This document shows, piece by piece, positions 33,368 to 45,349 of a stretch of DNA of 64,000 nucleotides. The stretch is from Tethya wilhelma (Eukaryota; Porifera; Demospongiae; Tethyida; Tethyidae). Positions within the stretch are counted from its first letter, which is position 1. Every line of letters starts with the position of its first letter. Location: NCBI GenBank assembly GCA_964030475.1, contig CAXIPT010000039.1:62001-126000 (forward strand), in the 5' to 3' direction. Made by a program: the position numbers and the translations under genes. The notes beneath the pieces were generated by a model that saw only the letters and a program-made list of their open reading frames with translations, was not told where the DNA came from and made no database searches.

Positions 33368-33573
33368 ATTGTAAGCCTTCAATAAAAGAGTTGGAATCTG
33401 ACAGTGATTCAAGTGATGAAGACAAAGAAAATGAGGGTTTTGAATTGAAGCGAATACGAGATGATTACGACAGTGAAGATGATATAAACGAAGCTAAGCC
33501 GTCAAAAAAAAAGAAGAAAGGCCCAAACCTAGCAAATGTGGGAAGGTCAGCTGGCTCTGCTCTTAATTCTTGA
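33368..33573 (+). CDS. Acidic/basic terminal exon, unnamed gene
   Basis: Preceded by a strong acceptor (TCTTTTTTTGCAAG) and open to a stop at 33573. It encodes an acidic stretch (ESDSDSSDEDKENEG), a mixed region, a basic patch KPSKKKKKG, and ends GRSAGSALNS. The composition fits the tail of a nuclear protein. No upstream exon was identified. Confidence 0.4.
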
Positions 33574-33918
33574 CATTTTTTATATCTCAGAGTCTGTTAT
33601 ATTCATCCTTGCAGAACACAACATTGGATATCCTATACATGGCTATATGAGAGTGGAGAAGATGTGAAGGAAACAAACCCACTGCTCAAGTGAATCATTG
33701 TTGCTTTACTTCATCGTTTTCTCATTCTATTCATATAGTTTACTCATACATTCATTCAGAAATCAATATCTGGCAACCTCAAGTCAACATTAGATAAGTA
33801 ACTGCAGTAGTGAAGACACTAAGGAAACTAAGCAACAGAAACATGATAAACATCTTAAACCACATTCCAGTAAAGCGGTACGTTGGTTAGTATTTTGTGG
33901 TTTATCTCTTAGTTTACA
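33574..33918. other. Non-coding
   Basis: Nothing recognisable; possible 3' UTR of the exon above. Confidence 0.35.
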
Positions 33919-34726
33919 ACATTGGAAATGTAATGAGACATAGGAATGGCCAAATCGTAAAAAGAAGGCAAACGAGATGGAATGGCTGTTTGAGTGTGTG
34001 CAGAATCATTCCTGTGTGGGCTGCATGTAGTACTTTCTTTCTATGTTGAGTCCCTCATGTTGCCCATAGGAAAAATTCTTTACACTCAAACAGCCATTCC
34101 ATCTTGTTTGGCTTCTTTTTACGATTTGGCCATTCCTATGTCTCGTTACATATCCAATGTTTTTTTACTTGTTTGTTCTCATTTTTTCATAATTCTACAA
34201 ATCACATTTGAGTTTGTGTATATTATGGTAGTTACTTGTACACTATCAGCATATGGCTAATCTATGCTCCGGCCGCGAGTGATCAGTACTGAAGTAATGT
34301 CAGGAGCCTGCTGAGCTCAGTATATCTACCAAAATTTAATTGCTTTGCTCATCTTATAATGAATACTACATAACACAGTAGTGTATTCACCTCCTAAATA
34401 TTGAAGACTGAAAGGTTACAGAGAGTCCATGGCAGCACAACCAGAAATCTTCAGGTAAAGCAGGCAGGCAGCGAATATTTGGATTCCAAATAACGCACAC
34501 TTATCTACCTGGAAAAGGGTCGTCAATTTGACTTTTCAAGTAGCTTATCAATTTATGCATGATGTGTAGAAATGAATGGCTGCCATACGGAGAAGCGCTT
34601 TTCGCCTTGTATCTAGCCATTCAACGGGAGACTCAAGCACACTATACCAAAAGCGCGTGAAGACAATGGTACCAAGTTTGTTCGTTCAAGAATCAGCTTC
34701 TGAAAGTGAACAGTCTTCGAGATACG
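33919..34726 (-). repeat. Rep-A, inverted copy, cut at contig end
   Basis: Begins with the terminal palindrome of Rep-A (33919-34161, arms of about 105 bp starting ACATTGGAAATGTAATGAGA) and continues in reverse through ATTTGGATTCCAAATAACGC and GCCATACGGAGAAGCGCTTT to a single N at 34727. Confidence 0.85.
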
Positions 34727-34727
34727 N

Positions 34728-35022
34728 ATAGAGGTTCATGATAATAGTTATCTCCTGAAAAAGTTTGGTTGCCATAGCAACCTTCTAAGGTTTCCGCCTA
34801 ATTAATTATTCATAGTTTAAGGTGTTTCATTGACCGATCATTATTTACATGAATATTCATTATTTTGAAACGAGATTTTGGTAACATGAAAAAGAAAGGC
34901 CAAAAATTTGTTTTATAGCAAAGAAATTAGGAAAAGCTATTTGATATTCTGTAGATCTGAATTTTAATTCAGGCAAAATTTCAATCATTTTCAAGGTAAC
35001 CCGGGCCTTAAGTACGCAGAGC
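34728..35022. other. Non-coding
   Basis: No exon or repeat recognised. Confidence 0.35.
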
Positions 35023-35303
35023 TGTCTGTGTCTGGAGGCGTTGATCACTCCTACTAGTTGGAAAATTGTAGTAGTGTTGGGCAGGGGAGAAATTCCACTC
35101 AGAATAGCCTGAATTCACCCAGCTCAGTCCATTGTAAGGGTCCATACTGAATTTCCTGGCTATCTAGCTAATGTCAACGCGGCGAATGTGAAGTATTAGA
35201 TCACCTGATGTTGCTATTGCGTAGTATTACGTGTTGTGGTTTGTATGTTGCCATAAATGGAAGTCAGTGATCAGCCTGAAAGCAGGAGTTATGCAAACCT
35301 CTG
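35023..35303 (-). mobile_element. Terminal fragment of DD34E element copy 2, inverted
   Basis: Nearly identical to the inverse of 28195-28476: terminal repeat, leader and the first roughly 38 codons of the accessory gene (with small differences). Its end at 35303 is followed by TA, like an authentic element end. Homology stops abruptly at about 35022. Confidence 0.85.
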
Positions 35304-35305
35304 TA

Positions 35306-36042
35306 GCTGTATTACTTATATGAGCAGGATGTGGATTTGGAGGTGGGTCTACAAAACAGGAAGTATCTTCTCTATGGCTAATGATATTCATTAGGTACGG
35401 GTGGCGTTTAATAGAGCAATGAATGAGCAGCAACACCCGCTTCGCATAGAATTTCCAGGATATATACCAACAAAGTAGTTGCTGTATGACAGGCTTAGCC
35501 TGTACCCCATAGTATAGTACAACGATACCGTAAATAGTAATATTATGCTAAATTATACGAATCTCCACAAAAAAAATACACTCTCAGCTGACATGTTTGT
35601 ACTCTATGCTCAGCTTCTCTCTGACTCTTTGATGACCCACATCTCATTGGTGCCACCACTCTCTTTCACTTCAATCTCTCTCCAGGTAGGTTTGAGTATA
35701 TAGCTCAATTTAAAGCAGCATGAGCAGTTAACTATTGAAAGGTAGATTTTTACTGCTCTGATCCAATTTTGCACTCCGAGTCTGATACATTAATTTTATA
35801 TCTGTTGTAGCCTTGCTTTCAGGCTCTCCCCTTCAGAAGGAGAGAGCCTGCTCAGTCTTTACAGTCTTCAACAATTATTGCCGCCGCAATGATGCCATAT
35901 GATTTGCCAGGGTCTGGGTTGAATACAGAGAAAACCGTGAAAGTAATTGTATTTGGCTTGCCTTGTTTATTTTTATAAGACAGACTTGAACTGCACTTAG
36001 TCTCATTTCAATGTCTATGTTGCTGAAGACTGAGTAGTGGCA
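35306..36042. other. Non-coding
   Basis: No convincing exon. Short open frames lack splice support. Confidence 0.35.
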
Positions 36043-36543
36043 CAGGGCCGGCTCAGCTGTATGGGCCAGGTAGGCCATAGCCCACCCAATAATTTGGCTG
36101 CACTAGTACTTATTATAACAAGGAATTTTAATAATAACAGTTGTAGTTATTTACATTGAAACTAATGAGAAGTTATTAAACAAACTAAACTTGAAATTCA
36201 ATGACATACAAAAGTACCAAATATTCTCAGTCTATGTTCTGAGCCTTCATTTCCAATTTCTTCCAGTTCAAGTGCGTTCTCTCTTTCTAAAGGTCCTCTT
36301 AGGAAATTTAAAAGTTTTAGGAGGATGAAATGGCTACTTTCTGCCATTTTCTTGTTGCTAACTCTAGAAATGATTACATCACTTGAAAAAATATGAGAAT
36401 AATTATATCTCATTGTAGTCGGATCGTGATCGTGACAATTAAGAGCTTTCAGGAAGTTTGAAGCTAGATCTCAAAGATCAGTCAAGACTGAGCTACCTGA
36501 TATAATTGGCCCACCCATTCCCATCCACAGTGAGCCGGCCCTG
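36043..36543. mobile_element. hAT-like MITE, 501 bp
   Basis: The ends are inverted: CAGGGCCGGCTCA at 36043 and its complement TGAGCCGGCCCTG ending at 36543. CAGGGCCGGC is typical of hAT-type non-autonomous elements. The flanks TAGTGGCA and CAGTGCAT are only roughly similar, so the 8-bp duplication has decayed. Confidence 0.65.
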
Positions 36544-37440
36544 CAGTGCATGATATCACACATGCTAACGGACTTGTCCACACATCATCCAAAAGACTCC
36601 CGGGCCAGGTATCTTGGTCTATTGGGGCAGTTTGTATCTAACACCTGGGTACATCGCAAAGTTCTCCTTAAAATTGTCCATATACTCCATTCACTGAATT
36701 AGTCATAAGTATTTTTTGAATTAATAAGTGCTAGGCATGGAACACCTGAAAGATCGCTCTTGATTATTATATTTTCAAGAGAACAGAGTAAAATAGCAGC
36801 AGCCTGCTGCAGTGTATATGCATGCACATGTCAATAACACCAGGCCCTCTCTTTTGGGCTTGGGAACAAGGCTACACACATGTATGATGTTGATTCTCTC
36901 CTTCCTTTCCTAAAGCTAAGCTGCATATCAATGATTTACAATGCTAAATATGTACTTTTTATTCGTGACACTTTTCCAATAGTTGTGTGGGCAACAATGG
37001 TCAAGATTTTGTAATGCACAGGCAAATCATATGTCCCATCCAAGTGTACCACATTAAAACATGTATTCCCAGGGAAATTGTGTTCTAAAGTATTTATTTG
37101 TTGTCACTGAATTAAGTTGAATTTTACACCAGAAATAGTTACAGTGTAGTTTTTTTATCTAGTGCTCCTTTTTAAAACTGTTTAAGCCTGCTTTGAACAC
37201 TCTTCTAATAGTTTTGTATGCATAATATTATGGTTGGTTGAAAAGTCATGTGACCGGTTAGTTATATGTACAGATAGTTATACGTACACAGTACAATTTA
37301 GTGCAGCAAAGTAAAGGGATTTCAGTTGTTCAAATGGGATAAAATTCTACAGAGTAGTGTGCCACATAACCACCTGCTGTGTTAATAGTCATCTGAGGTT
37401 AGACCAAAGTCCTTTAATCTAGACAAGATAACTTAAGTCT
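36544..37440. other. Non-coding
   Basis: No exon, repeat or regulatory element could be supported. Confidence 0.35.
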
Positions 37441-37446
37441 ACTCTG

Positions 37447-39055
37447 ATGTCATCCAGTGAGATGAATGCACCAGAGAAACCTTACAAGAAAGCATGGAAT
37501 ATCAACAACACACCATTCGATTTCAATGTCAAAAAGTTTATGGGTACTTTGACCAGCATGTTTTTGCTCCTGCATGTTTATTTGTTCCAACATGCAAAAC
37601 ATCTGGCCACCACGACTACATACTTTTCTCAATTGAATCCAAGTGTAATTTTGGAACTAAGATCAGTGTTGTAGCTGTAAGTACTGTTGATATTTTGTGT
37701 AATTATATTGTAATTTTTATTGCTTAAAGGATGGCAAAAAGAAGTCCAACTAGTGAAGTAAGCAACCCTAGAAAGATAAGACGTCTTTCTGGCTATAACA
37801 TATGGCACAGAAAGTTTTTGCAATCAGAAGGTACATGTTTGATGCAGTAAGTAAGTGAGTGAGCGTGCATGTGTGCGTGCGTGTGTGTGTATGTATGTGT
37901 GTGTGGGGGGTGCATGTGCAATTGTAAAGTGATATGGTACCAATAGTAGCAATACATTTTGTATTCTGCCATGCTGTAACCCTTTTGTGAATGAGCACAA
38001 TTTCTTACCCGATTTCTTATCTCACTCACTATAATTATCCTAAAATATATTGAGAGTTCGATTATGCTTACAAATATACTTCTTCCTCCTCCACATTTAT
38101 TCATCCAGATGCTAAGACACTTAATAGTTTAGCTGAAAAGAACAGTCATCCCTGAAATGGCAGTCACTTAGTGAAAGTGAACGTATGTCATATAATGACC
38201 TAGCAAATGCAGAAGAAACTCAACAATTTAGAAACAAGAAAAAGGAAATTAGACGTGTTCTATCAAACTCAAAATTTATTCTTGTTTATGTATTATCAAT
38301 TTTTTGTAATGTTCAGGCTGACCATTTGAAAACCATTGATTGCGATTTCATGTACACTGTTTTACAAGGTGGTGACCACTTTTGTGGGGGGACAGAGAAG
38401 GGGTGCAAGTTTTTGGAAGAAACTGCCCCATGGATTCCATACTCATTTATTAAGTCACTTCATCAACCTTGTATATGTGTTTACATTGCATGTTAAGTTA
38501 TAGTAGTACATCGTTGCATATGGTTTATGCACCTTTTTTTTCTGTTTACCCTACTTATTCCCAGTACGGTAGTACTGGGTACACAGGAATGGCACGGATG
38601 GCCCATTAGCGCAATACAAATATTCACGTGAATAACTCTNGAGCAACACATTACCAATGCCTGTGTAAATTAGCACTATTTAGTGTGTAAAACTTAAACA
38701 GTAATATGGACACTCCAAAAGTGTGTTAAAAAACACACTTCTTTTTACTGTGAAAGTTCAACAGATTTTCAATAACCTTTATGGTATGTTGTATGTGGTT
38801 CAGTGTGCTGAGTGGGTGACTTCTCTGTTTTATGATTGTGTGGGTTTTTGTTTTTTTTTATTAGCTCAGCATGTTAATAATCCTTTGGTAAAGCTACCGT
38901 ATTCTAAAATAAAGGAATTGGGTATCACAATTTCTGGATTGCCAATGGGGATACCTTTAAAGCACCCTTCTTCATAATTATGGTAAAAAAACTATGGAAG
39001 CTATCATAAAATCAAAGGACTCCTTAGTTATCAAAAGTATTGTGTATATGTACAC
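37447..39055 (+). pseudogene. Eroded multi-exon gene with HMG-box-like segment
   Basis: Exon-like pieces occur in order. 37490-37680 reads YGYFDQHVFAPACLFVPTCK. 37739-37831 reads MAKRSPTSEVSNPRKIRRLS then GYNIWHRKFLQSEG. 38110-38280 reads DAKTLNSLAEKNSHP, then in another frame WQSLSESERMSYNDLANAEE. 38320-38496 reads ADHLKTIDCDFMYTVLQGGD. 38862-39050 reads KIKELGITISGLPMGIPLKH then, after a frame change, NYGKKTMEAII. SGYNIWHRKF ... WQSLSESERMSYNDLA fits an HMG box (helix 1 and helices 2-3). The frame change in the box and a second near 38975 mark it as a pseudogene. The family is unnamed. Confidence 0.45.
38560..38639 (+). repeat. Rep-A, 5' end, cut at contig end
   Basis: The hairpin CCCAGTAC/GTACTGGG followed by 60 bp of Rep-A, ended by a single N at 38640. 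Confidence 0.85.
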
Positions 39056-39099
39056 GTATGCTTTGTTTGTCCGTTTATATATATATAATTATGTGTCAG

Positions 39100-39217
39100 T
39101 GACAGTGTGTGTGTGTGTTCATGTGTGTGTAACACACACACATATGTATATACACACACAAACACACATATACACATGTGTATATACACACATGAACACA
39201 CACACATACACACATGT

Positions 39218-39252
<35 letters not shown>
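39100..39252. repeat. GT/CA microsatellite
   Basis: GT-rich then CA-rich runs forming a potential hairpin; the last part is a pure CA tract (about 39221-39250). Frames through it are artefacts. Confidence 0.9.
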
Positions 39253-39619
39253 CAGTGGCGTGTTTAAGGGGGTGCTCCGGGTGCTCGAGCACCCCCCAGC
39301 TGGCGCCATGGCTCATCGGATAATGACGTCATCGCTTAGAAGTAGCGCTTCAGAGTAGCGCTATTCAATGAATTAATCAATGAAACAAGTAAAATCCGAG
39401 CTAGCAATGCTTCAAAATCACTTTTAAGGCTAAAAGAAAAGAAGGCAAAAAAATATCAGAATACGGTAGCATAGCGATCGTGGATTGTGCGATCGAATTG
39501 CGCAATTTCGGAATTTGGTCACGTGACCAAAAGTGGGCGTGGCTACCCAAAAATTTTCGGGCGCTTCGCACCCGCACTATATTAGCACCCCCATGAGCTA
39601 AATCCTAGACACGCCACTG
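39253..39619. mobile_element. MITE with CAGTGGCG ends, 367 bp
   Basis: Starts CAGTGGCGTGTTTA and ends with the inverse AGACACGCCACTG. CACAT lies directly on both sides, a possible 5-bp duplication (an 8-bp hAT duplication is not evident, and the left flank is a CA repeat). No coding capacity. Confidence 0.7.
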
Positions 39620-40690
39620 CACATTCCTACCTTGCAGTTGAGCATCAGCCGTCCAAGAAGAGACTCTATCACCAAGCCTCACTAAAGGTCTGCCAAGTTT
39701 AATCTACCCCAGTAGAAACCAAAGAGAAAACATTCAGTGAATCGGCAATGAGCCTTTCACTACCAGTGAAGAGAGTTTGCTGAGCAAACTTAGGGCGATT
39801 CAGACATTCACTTGATTCATGCCCGCTATTGTTGATTGTCAGCAGATGATGCAGAGATAAACCTTATCTGATTATTAAATGTCAAGAGAAAAATTACTTA
39901 TATTTCTCAAGGGATCACTGAAAGCAAAAAGGAAATTGCGTAGAGAGCACCAAGAATAGTAAGCCAAGTTTGAAACAGTGTGGAATGTAAGAGACGCCAT
40001 AGAATGTTCCTACAAAATATGTGCTTCCTTGTTACACACATCCTTGCTTTTAGAAGGGAAAAACAGCAGAAAAGTTAACATGGTTTGAAAATGGCTCACC
40101 AATTTCCTTTCCTGTGTGTGATGTAAACAGAGCTCAGGGCAGTGAATTGTGTGACCATTGCACAGGGTTTTGTGCTGGTCATCATTATCTCCAGAGTTTA
40201 GCTTATCTAGAGTGCAACAATTGTATTGTTGAGCCACCATCCCAGATCGTAAGCAAGCTTCACATGCAACAAGGATGCATTACTGTCTCAAGAGTGATTT
40301 GAAATTGTGAGTGCAACATTTGGACACCATTAAAGAAAATAGAAGAAGAGGAACTCAGAGAGCACAGGAAACTTGCCGAAAAAAGAAACGAGCAAGTTAT
40401 GTGAATGAATATCGTTGTGGAGCTGTACGTAGATGAAACAAAAGAGGAGTTGTGGATTAGGTAGGACCGTTGTCAGTCATCGTTCCATGTTAATTATGTA
40501 TGCATATGGTCAGAAGATGCTTTTGTTGATTGATAGGTATGTTTGTTCTATGTGTCTATGTCATTAATTAGCTTAATCTTGTTTTTCTTATAATGTATAC
40601 ATTTTCTCTTGTGCTGTCTCCCCCTTTTCCCTTTGGCAACTATTATACATTTGTTTTGTGCTGTCTCCCTTTTGCACCTATCTTGGTGAT
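39620..40690. other. No supported gene
   Basis: Weak exon-like pieces occur near 40114-40300 (Cys/His-containing) and 40320-40400 (EEEELREHRKLAEKRNEQVM), without splice support. Treated as non-coding. Confidence 0.3.
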
Positions 40691-41458
40691 TAAGCCTCGA
40701 CGCATATGTGTAGCACATGCCAAGTATAAAATTTATCTGAAGAATGGCAGCTCAGGAGACAAAATGGAACTCAGTGTAGTTAAGGATGCCTCAAAAAGTT
40801 AAGGCAGTTAAGGGGGGCTCCCAGGCATTTGAGCAGTATCCCTTTAAAAACTCATATGTTGGACACCATAATGTGTACTGCTCCTAAATTTTATATTTTT
40901 ATTAGTATAAGATTAAATATTTTTTCCATAAAAAGTGGGTGTGGCTCTATAGTTAATTTCCTTATATGGTGAACCGAAAACAAATAATGGTATTTTAATG
41001 GAGACAGCAACTATAGCCCAGTAGTTAGTACCATGGCTTAGTGAGTTTGCAAGTAGTTAGAGTGATAGACCTATGAAATGTGGCAATCCTTTTTTGAATA
41101 AAACTCCACAACCATTTTATTAGAATTTTTTAAATGTTGAAATGCTACGTTTTGCCAAAAAAATCATTTACAAGTGAATATTAAAAAAATGCACTCCCAC
41201 AGATGAAAAACAAGAGCCACATTTCGTAGATCTCAATGAGAGGATTCTATTGATATATAATTTGAGTACTTAACCAAAACTATCTGGGTATTAGGAGCGT
41301 CCTAGACATCGAGGTAGACCAAAAAGACGAATTAGGAGAAAATTGACTTGAAGATATGGGAACAGTATAAACATGATACACTACAGTATATTTTGTTGGT
41401 ATAACTTAAAATTAGAAACACAATACAGGGCAACACTCATGCAAAGTAAAGGACTCAG

Positions 41459-43432
41459 TTAGCATGTTCTAAGTTTCTTGGTTGCACTCGGAATTAACTC
41501 GTCTGCTCCATCAAAAGCACCAGCAGAATAGACCACACCTTCTTCACTTTGATGCTTATCTTCAAAACCTTTCCTTTTTGCTCGTGCTCTCCTCCTTAAA
41601 TACTTGTAGTGCCCACCACACTTGTACTTGCTCTTAGTAACTCTTTTTACATCTTTCTCCTGTAAAAAGGATTTGCATCTAGAAGAGGGTTGCAGTCCCA
41701 GACTCTCCGATATAGAGATTAACGATGTAGATCCATCATTCCAATTGCAAACTGCAAGAGCACTTGCAGTTTCAACAGCAGTTACTCCAAGAAACATCTC
41801 CTTTGGACAGAGTTTCCACAGTGTTGCATGAATAGATTCATTGGGGTTTTGTGTATAGCCATGCACACACCGCTCCAGTAGCTCTCTACTTCCCAAAACA
41901 TTGTATATTGGGCGGAGAAGTTGTACGATCGCATCCGGGATAGGATTCTTTGTATGATGATAAGCTTCATTCCTAGCCTTGGCTCGATTGAATTTGCAGT
42001 ATGAATCAACACCTTTCGGGCACAAGTGATGTCGAGGGTGTTCATCAGTGGAATTGAGATGAAGAAGAGTAGCCTGTACACTCTTTATCATGCCATCAAT
42101 GTCTCCAACATTGCGTCTAATAGCATCACCATAGTAATTCTGTAAAGAATCCATCAATCCTTTCGTAAGCCTCCCAGCCCCACCAATAGTTTTCCCATCT
42201 GACAGCTTTCTACCCTTGTATTCTGCCTTGAGGTTTCGAAGTCGGCTTCCTATTCACTTTTGAATGTGACCAACACAATCAAGTTTTTCTACTTGATCTT
42301 CCTCTTTCTCACCATAAGGTTTCTCCTCCAGTAGCATAGAGTGTGTTTTACAGTCACCATCAGCAATAAGATATTTAAATCTCATCTTGTATTCAAGAGA
42401 TCTAGCGAACATCTTGCAAACACCTTTAGGCTCCATAGAGGCAGCACTTCCCTCAATATTGGCAGAACATACATGACTCTCTTTCCAACGCTTATATTCT
42501 TCACATTCCTTGTCTTTCTTATCCCAGTGATTGCACCCAGTGCAGAATTTTGACATGACCACATAGTCTAGTACTTTTCCCTTTTCATGCTCTATGGCAA
42601 AAACAACACCAAACAGTGATGAAAATCCCCGTTTCTGCCATGTGCCGTCACAACTAACAGTTACGTCAACAATCTCCTCATCACTGGTTACACCATAATT
42701 CTCTCTCACTTCTTGACGTGCGCGGTACATGCTAGCTTCAGCTTCTTGGATACAATGCTCATTTACTACTAAACTGTGTTCAGTGTAAGCATTTTTTGAC
42801 AAAGGTGTAGGCATATCCATCAGAGTACAAAACTTTTCCATCATGGATCTGGTTCCTCCACTGCATTTATTGGCAAAAACAGACTTACGGTTAATGGAAA
42901 GCACTTGACTCTTATCACCAACAGTTTCAAACAGGATTTGTGTCGAGCTTCCGCAGGCTTCACAATGTAAGGAAGGTTTAGTGTCTAGCCCATTTCTCAC
43001 TCTGAAATCCTGTTTGAACACGACAGGACCAGAATGACATTCGCTACATACTACAGCTGACTCAAGAGCAGTTTGAAGGCCACACACCTCCAGCAGTGTA
43101 ATCTGCTGCCGGTTCTCGGTATCATCTGTCCTTGCTATGGCACTACATTTTCGTTTCACCTTATCATTAGTCTTATTTAACTTGATAAGTGTGTGAGGAG
43201 ACCTACTTAGCTTTTTCATTGAAGCAGTTTTGGTACCACATTTTGACTTGGGTGGTTTCTGTGATGATGTGGAGGGGAGCTGTGATGATATGGAGGGGAC
43301 AGGCACAAGCTGTGATGATGTGGAGGGGAGCTGTGATGATGTGGAGGGGACAGGCAGTGGCTGTGATGACGGTACTGATTGGGATGCCAGTAACTGTGAA
43401 GGCTGGCCAGATGGCTGACTTTGAGCTGGCAT
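41459..43432 (-). pseudogene. Mutator-like transposase, single in-frame stop
   Basis: One frame of 658 codons from ATG 43432, interrupted only by TGA at 42254-42256 (HIQK-stop-IGSRLRN). The N-terminus carries Ser/Gln/Pro repeats (PSTSSQLPSTSSQ units). Then paired cysteines (CSECHSG, CEACGSS), followed by the DDE-type core: VSCDGTWQKRGFSS (first Asp), CTGCNHWDKKD, YLIADGDCKTH (second Asp), LDCVGHIQK, GGAGRLTKG, and NPNESIHATLWKLCPKE (candidate Glu), with a basic C-terminus (RRRARAKRKG). This matches the Mutator-like transposase domain found in many invertebrate genomes. Further upstream ATGs in frame (to 43492) are possible, but MPAQSQPSGQ looks like the natural start. Both halves are otherwise open. 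Confidence 0.85.
42254..42256 (-). other. Inactivating TGA in the MULE transposase
   Basis: The frame is conserved and open on both sides, so a single nonsense change. As in the P-like transposase, TGA is consistent with C-to-T change of CGA at a CpG, with Arg as the likely lost residue after HIQK (inference). Confidence 0.8.
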
Positions 43433-43977
43433 AAATAGTATAAAATGAAAGCACCAAGGTGCATAAGCCTCGGCGCACTCACATGTATGCATGACATATG
43501 ACCAGCACGGTCCACTGAGAGGTGTCAGCGGCCTAGCAAATTCAAGCGGCCTGCTGCAATTGACCTGTGATTAACCTAGTTATATTTAACCGCTGTTTTG
43601 GAATACTTTTGATGCTTGTAGTACTTAGTACTTGCACTTTAATGCTCAGCTCGAGATACTTCTACACAATGCTATATTAATTCAACTTGCAATCAGTGAG
43701 TTACTTACCTGTACTGTCCAAGCAGCAGGCTAAGCCAGCCTGTCAAACTCCAGTCCATTGTTTCTAGATAACGCACACTACACGGGGCGTGATCAATGGG
43801 TGCAGTTTCGAAGCTAAGCGCTCAGAGAAGCACAAAAGCCTCAAATCTCAGAAACTACAGCGTTTTGCAAGATTCTACACAACAAATTTCTAGATAATTT
43901 CGATTTATGAACGTAAGTACCTTTCATTTGGACCATAGAGCTGTCATTCTTCAGATAATCGAGTAACAGACAGACAG

Positions 43978-44003
43978 ACACACACACACACACACACACA
44001 CAA
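43978..44003 (+). repeat. CA microsatellite
   Basis: Pure CA tract after three CAGA units, inside the right part of the MULE. Confidence 0.85.
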
Positions 44004-44053
44004 AACGACTACCGTAACCCTCTGCACACGTGCTACGCACGCGCCGAGGCTTA

Positions 44054-45349
44054 ACAAGTGACAGCCTAGGCTAATGTTAGACAAAGTTTTAAATATAGCT
44101 TACAATATTTCTTTCTCAAGTGTGGAGCCTTTTTCTTCTTTCTTCTCACAGTTCTCTGCTTCGTTCCTGGCATCTTGATCTTGACCTCACTTGAATTCAA
44201 AAATGGCTAGCTCAGCACTTTCTAATATTATTTTATGACATCACACAGTCTCTCTAATTATCAGAAAATAGCTGAGGGAAGGCAATAAAGATGGTAGAGA
44301 AGACCAGAGCATGAGAAAGAAAGCACTGTCCAGTTGCGGTTAGCGAAGTGAAGATATGAATTTATAATTAGCATAGATAGGGAGTACTTTATGAAGCTCT
44401 AACAAATTCAGTTTTGCAATGTAAGTGTTTTTGAGTGTTTTTTTGTGCTCTCTGGTTATTGTTCTTAAGAAAAATAATGTAAACAAAAATATTTTAATAT
44501 ATAGCATTTTTGCCCCCCTTGCATGTCCCACCAGATTTTGCAGCAAATTTTGCATGGATTTCCAATGCAGATAATTCAGAAGCCAGAAAACTAGTATCAA
44601 ATATTTGTATATTATAATAAAACAATAATCTATTTTCAGTATCTTAACAGATTAATTAACTGCAAATATTTAATTAACTACGAATAAATGAATACTCAAT
44701 TAGGCATATGAAAAGCACTAAATTGAGTTTGCCAACTATGAATATCATAGCAATAGGCGGCCTTATATAGTTAAGGCTAAACTTTAGCGTACTAACTAAG
44801 TTTTCATCGGAGGGATTCTTGAATTTGTAAGTATTTTGTAATTTAGCTGCAAAAAACCATTTATTGCCATGGTTTTTAGACCTATTCATGCAAATAACTC
44901 ACCTTCTGTGCTATAATTCCCAAATCCCTCCGATAGATCACCTAAAACTATTCTAAACTTAGCATTTGTAGCTTCAAAAGCTTGCTAAAACTCTTGCAAA
45001 TGTGTTGGCCGGAATTCACATCAAATTGTACACAAAACTTACAAAACTTGCAAACCATGCGGCCTTTGCCAACTTTGGGCATTACGTCATATTAAATTAG
45101 CGTACGGAAGTTTGCCCAGAGAGTTCTGTAGCTCACTCTACGAGGTCTACATAGCCTAATCAGTAAAAACTAAAGCTAGAAACCATCGTAGACTTGATTT
45201 TTGTGGTGTAGAGCCGACTTTTTCCAACTCGCGATCGTACATGACGTCATTGATCATGCGGTGATTGCCTAGTGATTTGGCAGCAAAGTATGACGTAATT
45301 CACTGTTTAACGGGGCGCGCGCACAATTTTGTTGGACATGCCTTAACCA
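44054..45349. other. Non-coding
   Basis: AT-rich; no exon, RNA or repeat family recognised. Confidence 0.35.

Larger units (their letters stand above)
40691..44053. mobile_element. Mutator-like element (MULE), candidate borders
   Basis: Imperfect inverted ends begin TAAGCCTCGACGCATATGTG (40691) and, on the other strand, TAAGCCTCGGCGCGTGCGTA (44053), both continuing to a TAGCACRTG block. They enclose one transposase gene. No 8-10 bp target duplication was found, and a third motif copy (TAAGCCTCGGCGCA at about 43464) lies inside, so the borders are provisional. Confidence 0.55.

Noticed and set aside
39100..39323. Cys/Val- or His/Thr-rich protein
   Set aside because: Encoded entirely by a GT/CA microsatellite and the adjacent MITE.
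43189..43515. Small genes in other frames with CDDVEGS or HHHSSPP repeats
   Set aside because: Shadow frames of the Ser/Gln repeat region of the MULE transposase.
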